From positions 1 to 40,268 of the forward strand of contig CACWTR010000022.1 in the NCBI GenBank assembly GCA_902763865.1: a stretch of DNA of 40,268 nucleotides. The letters run 5' to 3'. Origin of the DNA: an uncultured Bacteroidales bacterium. GTDB taxonomy: Bacteria; Bacteroidota; Bacteroidia; Bacteroidales; Bacteroidaceae. The notes under the pieces are model-generated. The model did no database searches, was not told where the DNA came from, and saw nothing but the letters and a program-made list of their open reading frames with translations. Below are positions 14,550-22,600 of the stretch, piece after piece. A program made the translations under genes and the position numbers. Numbering within the stretch: position 1 is the first letter of the stretch; the number at the start of each line of letters is the position of its first letter.

Positions 14550-16574
14550 TTATAACATACTCTTTACCTGATTATAGACATTCTCGGCTGTGTACCCCAA
14601 CTTCTCGTCGAGCACCTTGTACGGAGCCGAGAAGCCGAAGCTTTCGAGTCCCCATATCCGGCTCTCGGGAGCAGCACCGATGAGGAAGCCCTGCAGATTG
14701 ACGGGCAGGCCGGCGGTAAGGCCGAACACCTTGGCCCCGGCGGGCACAACGCTTTGCTGGTACGATGCAGGCTGGTTGCGGAAAACACCTTCCGACGGGA
14801 CACTCACGATGCGCACGCGAATGCCGTCCTGACGCAACAACTCGGCTCCGCTGACAAGGGTGCTTACCTCGGAACCCGTGGCGATGAGCACGACGTCGGG
14901 GTTCTCGTCGCTGCCGGCCACGATGTAGCCTCCCTTGCGGGCCTGCTCGTAGTCGTTGCCGGCGGGCAGCGTCTGTATGTTCTGCCTGCTCAGGATGAGG
15001 GCTGTCGGAGTCTTCGTGTTCTCCATTGCCATTGCCCAGGCCGTAGTGGTCTCCTGTGCATCGGCGGGACGCAGGACGAGCATCGAGTTCGCGCCGTGAT
15101 GGTTCTTCAGCTTCTCCATCAGGCGAATCTGAGCTTCCTGCTCGACGGGCTCGTGGGTCGGACCATCCTCACCGACGCGGAAGGCATCGTGGGTCCAGAT
15201 GAACTTCACGGGCAGTTCCATCAAGGCAGCCATGCGGACGGCAGGCTTCATGTAGTCGCTGAAGACGAAGAACGTGCCGCAAGCCGGGATGACACCACCG
15301 TGCAGGGACATTCCGATGCAGCAGCAGGCCATCGTCAGCTCGGCAACACCGGCCTGGAAGAAAGCGCCGGAGAAGTCGCCAGCCTGGAAAGCGTGGGTCT
15401 TCTTCAGGAAACCGTCCGTCTTGTCGCTGTTGGAGAGGTCGGCACTGGCACAAACCATGTTGGGTACCTGCTCGGCCAGGACGGAGAGACAGGCTGCGCT
15501 GGCATTGCGCGTAGCGTCGCCGTCTTTCTGCACGCACTTGCTCCAGTCAATCTTCGGAGCCTTGCCGGAGAACCAGTCCTCCTGCTGTGCTGCCTTGTCG
15601 GGATTCGCTGCGGCCCATGCCTTCTCCTCGGCATAACGTTCAGCAGCCAGCCCCTTCAGTTCCTCGGCACGACGGGCATAGAGCTCCTTCACGTCGGGGA
15701 ATATCTGGAACGGATTCTCGGGGTCGCCGCCCAGGTTCTTGATGGTGTTCTTGTAGGCCTCACCTCCGAGGGGAGCGCCGTGCGTCTTGCAGTTGCGCTC
15801 GTAGCTGGAGCCGTCGTCCTTGAGAGCACCTTTGCCCATGATGCACTTGCCGATGATGAGGGCAGGCTTGCCCTTCACGGCTTTGGCTTTCTCTAAGGCA
15901 GTGCGAATCTGGGCAACATCGTTTCCGTCTATTTCCTGCACGTCCCAACCCAGGGCGCGATACTTCATGGCCGTATCTTCGTTCATAACGACGCTTGTCT
16001 CTGTCGAAAGCTGTATGTCGTTAGAATCGTAGAACATGATGAGGTTGTCCAGTCCCAGCGTACCGGCTATACGGGCGGCACCTTGCGAAATTTCCTCTTG
16101 AATGCCGCCATCCGAGATGTAGGCATAGACTGTTTCCTTTGCAAAGGTAGGGTTGCCGGTATGGGCAGCCAGGAACTTGGCTGCAATGGCAGCACCTACA
16201 GCATAGGCGTGGCCCTGTCCGAGCGGACCGCTGGTGTTCTCCACACCGCGGACGGGGTCGAACTCGGGATGTCCCGTCGTAGGAGAGCCCCATTGCCGCA
16301 GCTGGGACAATTCCTCAAGGCTGTATCTGCCTATCAGACACAGCTGGCTGTAGAGCATGGGAGCCATGTGACCGGGGTCGAGGAAGAAACGGTCGCGCCC
16401 CACCCACGTCGGGTTCTCGGGGTCATACTGCAGATATTCGCTGAAAAGCACATTGATGAAGTCGGCACCTCCCATGGCTCCGCCGGGATGTCCGCTCTTG
16501 GCCTTCTCTACGGCACTTGCAGCCAGAATACGGATGTTGTCGGCTGCATGGTTCATTATGGATAAGTTGTTCAT
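14550..16574 (-). CDS. tkt: Transketolase
   Basis: Thiamine-diphosphate enzyme moving two-carbon ketol units between sugar phosphates. 674 aa, full length, with three domains. N-terminal part: KSGHPGGAMGGADF and the TPP motif region ISDGGIQEEISQG ending in FYDSND. Middle pyrimidine-binding part: GVAELTMACCCIGMSLHGG with the catalytic Glu, and WTHDAFRVGEDGPTHEPVEQ. C-terminal part: LIATGSEVSTLVSGAELL. The motifs match bacterial transketolase rather than DXP synthase. It is followed by rpiB and preceded by a consensus promoter (16649-16679), so tkt-rpiB is a two-gene unit. Confidence 0.97.
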   Translation of the reverse strand: MNNLSIMNHAADNIRILAASAVEKAKSGHPGGAMGGADFINVLFSEYLQYDPENPTWVGRDRFFLDPGHMAPMLYSQLCLIGRYSLEELSQLRQWGSPTTGHPEFDPVRGVENTSGPLGQGHAYAVGAAIAAKFLAAHTGNPTFAKETVYAYISDGGIQEEISQGAARIAGTLGLDNLIMFYDSNDIQLSTETSVVMNEDTAMKYRALGWDVQEIDGNDVAQIRTALEKAKAVKGKPALIIGKCIMGKGALKDDGSSYERNCKTHGAPLGGEAYKNTIKNLGGDPENPFQIFPDVKELYARRAEELKGLAAERYAEEKAWAAANPDKAAQQEDWFSGKAPKIDWSKCVQKDGDATRNASAACLSVLAEQVPNMVCASADLSNSDKTDGFLKKTHAFQAGDFSGAFFQAGVAELTMACCCIGMSLHGGVIPACGTFFVFSDYMKPAVRMAALMELPVKFIWTHDAFRVGEDGPTHEPVEQEAQIRLMEKLKNHHGANSMLVLRPADAQETTTAWAMAMENTKTPTALILSRQNIQTLPAGNDYEQARKGGYIVAGSDENPDVVLIATGSEVSTLVSGAELLRQDGIRVRIVSVPSEGVFRNQPASYQQSVVPAGAKVFGLTAGLPVNLQGFLIGAAPESRIWGLESFGFSAPYKVLDEKLGYTAENVYNQVKSML

Positions 16575-16648
16575 GGCAAACAGTACTATATTTATATATA
16601 ATGTATAATGTGATTAATTGATTCCCTTTAAATACGTCTTAACAACTA

Positions 16649-16679
16649 CAAAGGTATGGAATTTTGTTCTAATAAACAA
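16649..16679 (-). promoter_or_regulatory. Promoter of tkt-rpiB
   Basis: Minus strand: TTG (16679-16677), 20 nt, TACCTTTG (16656-16649). A 75-nt AT-rich leader separates the -7 element from the tkt ATG. Confidence 0.75.
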
Positions 16680-16710
16680 TTCTCCGTCTTCCTTTATTTG
16701 TTTAGATGTC

Positions 16711-16893
16711 TTATTTTTCTTTCTGACAGCTGTCGGCAAGGCTAAATGTACCGCCAATCCACTCGGTGAGGGCTTCCTCTTCCCGAAGTCGCCGCCAACC
16801 GAGGTACTGTCCCTCGGCATCTGTCTCCACGATGACAGGACCGTGCTGCAAAGTGCCGTCGGGCAAGAGTATGTCGTGATACGCGCGTTTCAT
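16711..16893 (-). CDS. Small conserved-looking protein (60 aa), amidohydrolase-stub-like
   Basis: No firm identification. The sequence MKRAYHDILLPDGTLQHGPV, then VIVETDAEGQYLGWRRLREE, reads like the small beta-sandwich that precedes the barrel in amidohydrolase-superfamily enzymes (a strand with PDG, then a strand with D-x-x-G), and it ends TEWIGGTFSLADSCQKEK. No barrel follows, so it is a stand-alone stub or an unrelated small protein. It begins 17 nt after the DUF4296 gene on the same strand and should be the last gene of the lspA transcript. The coding call rests on this tight spacing and on the orderly hydrophobic/charged pattern; the ribosome-binding site is weak. Confidence 0.55.
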   Translation of the reverse strand: MKRAYHDILLPDGTLQHGPVIVETDAEGQYLGWRRLREEEALTEWIGGTFSLADSCQKEK

Positions 16894-16910
16894 CGTGATG
16901 ATGCAATGAT

Positions 16911-17981
16911 TTATCTGCGCCGACGGTTCCTGCGTTCAGGAATGCCCTTTTGCGGATGAATGGGGTTGGGGTTCTCCTTCGTGACGTGTATCGTGCGTCT
17001 TCTTGGCTGGCTCTCTCGCATCTGAAGAGGCGTAAGTCGTTCATTCCTCTCGCGAAGCGTCGTGTCAAGACCAACGGAATCAATGTCCAGCGAATCCAGG
17101 TCTTCCTCCTGTTCTGCCTTTCCTTCCGGAATCACAACCTTATGCATGCGGATAAGTTTTATTTCACTTATGAGCAAAGGCTTAGGCGGGTCCGTGCGGG
17201 ACATCGGCAAGTAGATGAAGCCCATGACTGAACGAAGGCCGAGCGTGTCTGTTTCCTTGACCGGATCGTATCGCAACTCGTTCTTAGTACTGTTGTGAAT
17301 CAGCTGGTTTACCGTTGCAACAGTGTCTGTGTCGTAGTAAAGATTCAGGAGGGCAATTGCTTCGTTGTTCATGGAGCGGGCCACGAACTGCGACTTGAAG
17401 CGCCATATAAAGCTGTCGCCCGGGCGGAAGGTGGAGTCGGCCTTCAGCTGGAAAGAATAAATGCAACCGACCTGGCTGGAGACGACGCAGGCAAAGTCCT
17501 TGCCCAACCAGATGTTGGCTGTGTCGCCCTCGTTGGTGAGGGAGGCGAACTGGTCCTGTGCCGTTGCCTCGAGTCCCATGCGTTCTGCCTGGGCACGGAC
17601 GCGGGTCACTACATCATTATATAAATGTGTGAAGTCTTCTGCCTTTCCGCTGTAATAAATCATCGAGGAATCGAACTCGGCCTCGCTGATACGATGTTTC
17701 CGAAAGACAGCCTGTATGTACTTGTAGCGCTCCACCTCGACATTCGCGCCTTGTGCTTCAGCCATGCCCTGCGCCAGATGGATGTCAACAAGCACATCGG
17801 TCATCTTGTCCTCACTCAGTATGCCGCGAGGACGGGACGGAGAACAGGCCAGGAAGAGAAGGGAAAGGAAGAAAGGAGAGAAGAAGGAAGTCCCTCTCCA
17901 ACTCCTTTTGAGAGCAGAGTAAAGAAACTGAACAAGCCCTCCTCCTCTGGGGAGGGTCAGGGAGGGGGCTGTCCTTGTCAT
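16911..17981 (-). CDS. DUF4296-type lipoprotein with a repeat-extended N-terminus
   Basis: 356-aa predicted lipoprotein. After the lipobox (LLFLAC) the mature part begins SPSRPRGILSEDKMTDVLVD and IHLAQGMAEA, the DUF4296 pattern of Bacteroidetes lipoproteins encoded next to lspA. The C-terminal half is an unassigned region with a Pro/Arg-rich tail. The ATG at 17981 overlaps the lspA TGA (ATGA), which fixes the start. Between start and hydrophobic core lie about 32 residues (APSLTLPRGGGLVQF...) encoded by a REP-like element (17891-17972), making the n-region several times longer than usual. Function unknown; the neighbour LspA would process its signal peptide. Confidence 0.78.
   Translation of the reverse strand: MTRTAPSLTLPRGGGLVQFLYSALKRSWRGTSFFSPFFLSLLFLACSPSRPRGILSEDKMTDVLVDIHLAQGMAEAQGANVEVERYKYIQAVFRKHRISEAEFDSSMIYYSGKAEDFTHLYNDVVTRVRAQAERMGLEATAQDQFASLTNEGDTANIWLGKDFACVVSSQVGCIYSFQLKADSTFRPGDSFIWRFKSQFVARSMNNEAIALLNLYYDTDTVATVNQLIHNSTKNELRYDPVKETDTLGLRSVMGFIYLPMSRTDPPKPLLISEIKLIRMHKVVIPEGKAEQEEDLDSLDIDSVGLDTTLRERNERLTPLQMRESQPRRRTIHVTKENPNPIHPQKGIPERRNRRRR
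17891..17972. repeat. REP-like palindromic pair, copy 3 (inside the DUF4296 lipoprotein gene)
   Basis: The right half contains CCCTCCTCCTCTGGGGAGGG followed by TCAGGGAGGGGG. The left half, TCCCTCTCCAACTCCTTTTG then AGAG, is a degraded inverted copy of the same type. On the minus strand it is translated in frame (PSLTLPRGGG), matching the peptides PPTPLPWERGG in XseA and DPPQTSPKGRE in the SDR. Confidence 0.65.
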
Positions 17982-18583
17982 CTGAACATCCTTTGGTTGT
18001 AGAAAAGAATGAGGGCTATCACTCCACAGGAAATGCTTGCATCGGCAAAGTTGAAGATGGGGCTGAAGAAGATGAAGTGTTCGCCTCCAATATAGGGCAG
18101 ACCGGCTGGCCAGTCCCATTCTACAAGAGGGAAGTAGAACATGTCAACCACCCTTCCAAGCATCATCGGCGCATAACCCGTCCCCCAGGGGACGAACTCG
18201 GCTACCAAGGGAGCAGGAGGATTGTTGAATATCATCCCATAGAACATGCAGTCAAAGATGTTGCCTGCTGCTCCGGCGGCTATCATCGTCAGGCAGACAA
18301 GATAGCCCCACCCCACCCCTTTTCTGATGCTTCGGCAGATATATACCATCAGGAAGACGACGGCCACAATGCGGAAGGATGTGAGGAACCATTTGTCGAA
18401 CACTTCCATGCCGAATGCCATACCGTTGTTCTCGGTGAAGAGGATGCGGAACCAGTCGGTGACACGTATGCTTTGGTGAAGGTACATGCCGGTCTTGACC
18501 GCAACCTTGATGGCTTGGTCGATAGCAACGATGCCGAGTGCAAGGGCTACAGAGGTCAGCGTTTGAGCATGTTTGCGGGTCAT
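17978..18583 (-). CDS. lspA: Lipoprotein signal peptidase (signal peptidase II)
   Basis: Inner-membrane aspartyl protease that cleaves prolipoprotein signal peptides before the lipid-modified Cys. 201 aa, four membrane segments. Conserved: DQAIK (22-26), ENNGMAFG (51-58), GAAGNIFD (104-111), and the two catalytic aspartates in GRVVDMFYF (D147) and FNFADASI (D181). Its ATG shares a base with the stop of the DksA-like gene (TGATG) and its stop overlaps the next start (ATGA), so three genes are translationally coupled. A roughly 15-residue loop before D181 is longer than in E. coli LspA, as is common in this phylum. Confidence 0.96.
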   Translation of the reverse strand: MTRKHAQTLTSVALALGIVAIDQAIKVAVKTGMYLHQSIRVTDWFRILFTENNGMAFGMEVFDKWFLTSFRIVAVVFLMVYICRSIRKGVGWGYLVCLTMIAAGAAGNIFDCMFYGMIFNNPPAPLVAEFVPWGTGYAPMMLGRVVDMFYFPLVEWDWPAGLPYIGGEHFIFFSPIFNFADASISCGVIALILFYNQRMFR

Positions 18584-18969
18584 CAGCGTTTCTTGTCGCG
18601 TGCTTGCTTTGCTTCGATGGAGAGCGTGGCGTGAGGTACCGCACGAAGGCGTTCCTTGGGAATCAGCTTGCCTGTCTCACGGCAGATGCCGTAGGTCTTG
18701 TTCTGGATGCGAACCAATGCAGCCTGCAGGCCCGTAATGAACTTCTGTGCACGCATACACTCGTTCATGAGCGATTCCTTGGAAAGTGTCTCGGAGCCTT
18801 CCTCCAACGTATGGTAGGTGGAATGTGGGTCCTCGTCGTCGGTGTCGCTTCCGTTGATTTTCTCCATCAGTATCTCATAGTCACTTTTGGCTCTGGCGAG
18901 CTTCTCGTTGATAAGCTGGCGGAACTCCTCCAGTTCTTCGTCGGAGTACCTGACTTTGTTTTCTTCCAT
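18583..18969 (-). CDS. TraR/DksA family protein with a degenerate zinc finger
   Basis: RNA-polymerase secondary-channel binding protein family (DksA regulates rRNA and stress genes with ppGpp). 128 aa: an N-terminal helical hairpin with acidic residues (about 8-40, then GSDTDDEDPHSTYHT), a second helix, and the C-terminal finger region YGICRETGKLIPKERLRAVP then HATLSIEAK. Of the four zinc-ligand cysteines only C96 remains; the other positions are T99, S117 and A120, so metal binding is unlikely. This Cys-poor form is common in Bacteroidetes as far as I recall. It is the first gene after ileS (14 nt gap) and is coupled to lspA. Confidence 0.9.
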   Translation of the reverse strand: MEENKVRYSDEELEEFRQLINEKLARAKSDYEILMEKINGSDTDDEDPHSTYHTLEEGSETLSKESLMNECMRAQKFITGLQAALVRIQNKTYGICRETGKLIPKERLRAVPHATLSIEAKQARDKKR

Positions 18970-18983
18970 ATCTTTTTACATTA

Positions 18984-21900
18984 TCATATTCTGTTAACTG
19001 CCAGTTCTGAGCCGAGGCTAATTCCGTCGGCAAGAACCTGTGAAGAGATATAGTCGCTGAACTTGCCCAGACAGGCACGGTTGTCCTCGCTGTCGGGAAG
19101 GGTAACGTGGATGCGGTCGGTTATCTCGAAGCCGCTGTCCTTACGGAGCGTCTGAATGCTGCGGATAAGTTCGCGGGCAACGCCTTCGAGTCGCAGGTCT
19201 TCGGTAATGGTGAGGTCAAGGGCAACAGTCAATGTGCCTTCGTTGGCCACGCTCCATCCCGGTATGTCCTGACTGAAGATTTCGATGTCCTCGAGGTCGA
19301 TGGTCACCTGCTCGCCTGTATCGATGGTGAGGGTCAGGTGCTCCTTTGCTTCCAGCTCGGCTATCTGCTCTTGACTCATAGCAAGGACTGCTGCATTGAC
19401 ACTCTTCATCAGCTTGCCGAACTTCTTGCCCATCGTCCTGAAGTTGCACTTCACTTGTTTAACAAGGATTCCTTGAGCCTCAACGAATTCCAGTTCCTTG
19501 ACATTAACTTCATCGAGAATGAGTTGCTGCATGGCCTGGATGCGTTGCTGCTGTTCAGCGCTGGTGGCGGGAATAGCTATGCGTTGCAAGGGTTGCTTCA
19601 CGACTATCTGTTCTTTCTTGCGTAGCGAGAGGATCATACTCGTCACTTGCTGGGCAAGAGCCATTCGCTGCTCCTGTTCCTGGTCTATCTTGGCATCGTC
19701 GTAGGCCGGGAACTTAGCCAGATGCACGCTCTTCGTCTCGCCCCTGCCGGTTGCATCGTTCAGGTCTCGCCAAAGGCGGTCGGCATAATAGGGCGCGATA
19801 GGTGCCATCAGGCGGGCTACAGTCTCAAGGCATGTGTAGAGTGTCTGGTAGGCACTCAGCTTGTCGAGACTCATGGCGGAGCCCCAGAAGCGCTTTTTGC
19901 TGAGCCGGACGAACCAGTTGCTGACGTTATCGACCACAAAAGTCTGGATGAGACGGCCTGCACGGGTCGGTTCGTAGTCTTCGTAGCACTGCTCCACCTC
20001 ACGGATGAGGCTGTTCAGGCAAGAGAGAATCCAGCGGTCCATCTCCGGGCGCTCGTTCATGGGCACGTCGTGTTCTTCGTAACACCACCCATCTACGTTG
20101 GCGTACATTGTCAGGAAGGAATACGTCTGGAAGAGCTTGCCGAAGAATGTGCGGCTTACTTCCTGTACGCCTTCCTCGTCGAACTTGAGGTTGTCCCAAG
20201 GTGCGCTGTTCGTTATCATGTACCAGCGGACGGCGTCGCTGCCGTACTTTTCTATGGCTCCGAAGGGATCGACAGCATTGCCCAAGCGCTTTGACATCTT
20301 CATGCCGTTCTTGTCAAGCACCAGTCCGTTACTGATGACGGCTTTGTAGGAGACACTGTCAAAGACCATCGTGGCGATGGCATGCAGGGTATAGAACCAG
20401 CCGCGTGTCTGGTCCACGCCTTCAGCGATGAAGTCTGCGGGGAAGGCCGTGCCCTTGTCAAGAAGTTCCTTGTTCTCGAAGGGATAGTGTATTTGTGCAT
20501 ACGGCATTGCACCCGAGTCGAACCAAACATCGATGAGGTCCAGTTCGCGCTTCAGGACGGCGCCGCTCTTGCCGACAAGCCAAATCTGGTCCACGAAGGG
20601 ACGGTGCAGGTCGATGCGGTCATAGTTCTCCTGACTCATGTCGCCTGGCACGAAGCCGCGCTCCTTGAGAGGATTGCTCGGCATTACACCTGCGGCAACG
20701 GCCTTTTCTATCTCATTGTAGAGTTCCTGAACCGAGCCGATGCAAATCTCTTCGCGCGTGTCCTTATTGCGCCAGATGGGTAGGGGCGTACCCCAGTAAC
20801 GTGAACGGGAGAGGTTCCAGTCGTTGAGGTTCTCCAGCCACTTGCCGAAGCGTCCCGTGCCGGTGCTTTCAGGTTTCCAGAGGATGGTCTTGTTGAGTTC
20901 CATCATGCGTTCCTTGGCTGCCGAGGAACGAATGAACCATGAGTCGAGCGGATAATAGAGGATTGGCTTGTCCGTACGCCAGCAATGCGGGTAGTTGTGC
21001 ACGTGCTTCTCTATCTTGAAAGCGGTGCCAGCCTGCTTCATTTCCATGCACAGGACGATGTTCAGGTCTTCGGTCTTAGCCAAAGCCTTCTCATCGAGTC
21101 CGGCATACTTCGGGTCGTAGGCATTCTTGACGAAATCGCCGGAATGTTGCCAATAGCTTTCGTTGACACAGGTACGAATGAAATCCTCGTCCATATCGTC
21201 CTTCACGAAGTACTTGCCTGTGAAGTCAACCATCGGACGCGTGTCGCCGGCCTTGTCGATGACGAACAGGCTGGGGATGCCGGCATCCTTGGCTACCTTG
21301 GCATCGTCGGCGCCGAAAGTCGGGGCGATATGCACGATGCCCGTGCCGTCCTCGGTTGTCACGTAGTCGCCGGGGATAACGCGGAAGGCTTCAGCACTCT
21401 TCTCAGCAACTTTTCCGTCTTTTAGTTCGCAGGGCTTCACCCAGGGGAAGAGCTGTTCATACTTCAAGCCCAGGAGGTCTTCTCCCTTACCTTTCCAGAG
21501 AATCTCGAGTTCCTTGCCTTCTTCGGCTTGGAAGTAAGCCGAGAGACGAGCTTCGGCCAGGATGTAGATGGCCTGTTCTCCGCTATAGGGGTTTGTGCCC
21601 TTGACCGCTACGTAATCTATCTTCGGACCTACGCACAGGGCTGTATTCGAGGGCAGTGTCCACGGCGTTGTGGTCCAGGCAAGGATGTAAACCTTGCCCG
21701 TTCCCTCGGAAGGAAGAGTGAACGGCAGCGTCTTGGCTCCCACTGCAGGGGTGAGGCGGAACTGTGCTGTCACCGTGGTGTCCTTCACGTCGCGGTAGCA
21801 ACCGGGCTGGTTGAGCTCGTGGCTGGAGAGGCCGGTACCTGCTGCCGGAGAATACGGCTGTATGGTGTAGCCCTTATAGAGCAGGTCCTTTTGGTAGAGT

Positions 21901-22400
21901 TGCTTCAGGAGCCACCAGAGCGTCTCGATGTACTTGTTGTCGTAGGTGATGTAGGGGTGCTCCATATCGACCCAATATCCCATCTTGTGGCTCAGGTCGG
22001 CCCATTCGCTGGTGTACATCATCACGTTCTCGCGGCACTTCCGGTTGTAGTCCTCGATGCTGATGGTCCGTCCGATGTCTTCCTTCGTGATGCCAAGTTC
22101 CTTCTCGACACCCAGCTCCACGGGCAGTCCGTGTGTGTCCCATCCTGCCTTGCGCTTCACCTGGAAGCCCTTCATCGTCTTGAAGCGGCAGAAGGTGTCC
22201 TTGATGCTACGTGCCAGGACGTGGTGGATGCCGGGGTGTCCGTTTGCCGATGGAGGGCCTTCATAGAATATGAAAGAAGGACATCCTTCCCGCTCGGACA
22301 TGCTATGGTGGAATACGTCTTCCTCGTCCCACTGCTGCAGCACCTCCTTGTTCACGTCGCTGAGGTTGAGCTTGTTGCGCTCTATGAATTTCTTACTCAT
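18984..22400 (-). CDS. ileS: Isoleucyl-tRNA synthetase, type-2 (long) form
   Basis: Charges tRNA-Ile. 1138 aa from the ATG at 22400 (MSKKFIERNKLNLSDVNKEV); the frame opens 23 codons earlier but that part is not family-like. Class Ia motifs: HPGIHH (HIGH, 55-60) and KMSKRLGN (KMSKS). The large editing domain contains WTTTPWTLPSN and GTGIVHIAPTFGADD. The C-terminus has the DUF5915-like region (CNFRTMGKKFGK, LEGVARELIRSIQTLRKDSGF) and lacks the zinc-binding tail of type-1 enzymes, placing it in the eukaryote-like type 2. Members of this type are generally poorly inhibited by mupirocin. It has its own promoter and leads the dksA-lspA-DUF4296 run. Confidence 0.97.
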   Translation of the reverse strand: MSKKFIERNKLNLSDVNKEVLQQWDEEDVFHHSMSEREGCPSFIFYEGPPSANGHPGIHHVLARSIKDTFCRFKTMKGFQVKRKAGWDTHGLPVELGVEKELGITKEDIGRTISIEDYNRKCRENVMMYTSEWADLSHKMGYWVDMEHPYITYDNKYIETLWWLLKQLYQKDLLYKGYTIQPYSPAAGTGLSSHELNQPGCYRDVKDTTVTAQFRLTPAVGAKTLPFTLPSEGTGKVYILAWTTTPWTLPSNTALCVGPKIDYVAVKGTNPYSGEQAIYILAEARLSAYFQAEEGKELEILWKGKGEDLLGLKYEQLFPWVKPCELKDGKVAEKSAEAFRVIPGDYVTTEDGTGIVHIAPTFGADDAKVAKDAGIPSLFVIDKAGDTRPMVDFTGKYFVKDDMDEDFIRTCVNESYWQHSGDFVKNAYDPKYAGLDEKALAKTEDLNIVLCMEMKQAGTAFKIEKHVHNYPHCWRTDKPILYYPLDSWFIRSSAAKERMMELNKTILWKPESTGTGRFGKWLENLNDWNLSRSRYWGTPLPIWRNKDTREEICIGSVQELYNEIEKAVAAGVMPSNPLKERGFVPGDMSQENYDRIDLHRPFVDQIWLVGKSGAVLKRELDLIDVWFDSGAMPYAQIHYPFENKELLDKGTAFPADFIAEGVDQTRGWFYTLHAIATMVFDSVSYKAVISNGLVLDKNGMKMSKRLGNAVDPFGAIEKYGSDAVRWYMITNSAPWDNLKFDEEGVQEVSRTFFGKLFQTYSFLTMYANVDGWCYEEHDVPMNERPEMDRWILSCLNSLIREVEQCYEDYEPTRAGRLIQTFVVDNVSNWFVRLSKKRFWGSAMSLDKLSAYQTLYTCLETVARLMAPIAPYYADRLWRDLNDATGRGETKSVHLAKFPAYDDAKIDQEQEQRMALAQQVTSMILSLRKKEQIVVKQPLQRIAIPATSAEQQQRIQAMQQLILDEVNVKELEFVEAQGILVKQVKCNFRTMGKKFGKLMKSVNAAVLAMSQEQIAELEAKEHLTLTIDTGEQVTIDLEDIEIFSQDIPGWSVANEGTLTVALDLTITEDLRLEGVARELIRSIQTLRKDSGFEITDRIHVTLPDSEDNRACLGKFSDYISSQVLADGISLGSELAVNRI

Positions 22401-22446
22401 GTCGTATGTGTTATTTGTCGTCCAATCTTTAATCCATTTTGGGCTG

Positions 22447-22478
22447 CAAAGATACAAAGAAATATTCATAATTCACAA
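22447..22478 (-). promoter_or_regulatory. Promoter of ileS
   Basis: Minus strand: TTG (22478-22476), 21 nt, TATCTTTG (22454-22447). The leader to the ATG is about 40 nt. It is divergent from the metalloprotease promoter. Confidence 0.65.
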
Positions 22479-22561
22479 CACATAATTCATAAATTTGCTT
22501 CCCGTGAATCTTTTTCTGGATTTATTTGGTTTAATGAAACACTATTCTGAATTAAAAGTTG

Positions 22562-22569
22562 TACCTTTG
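22562..22569 (+). promoter_or_regulatory. -7 element upstream of the metalloprotease gene
   Basis: TACCTTTG, the commonest -7 form in this window, 31 nt before the ATG at 22601. No clear TTTG lies at the expected upstream distance, so only the -7 element is called. Confidence 0.5.
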
Positions 22570-22600
22570 CACTTCAATTACATGATAAACGAGCAACGCG

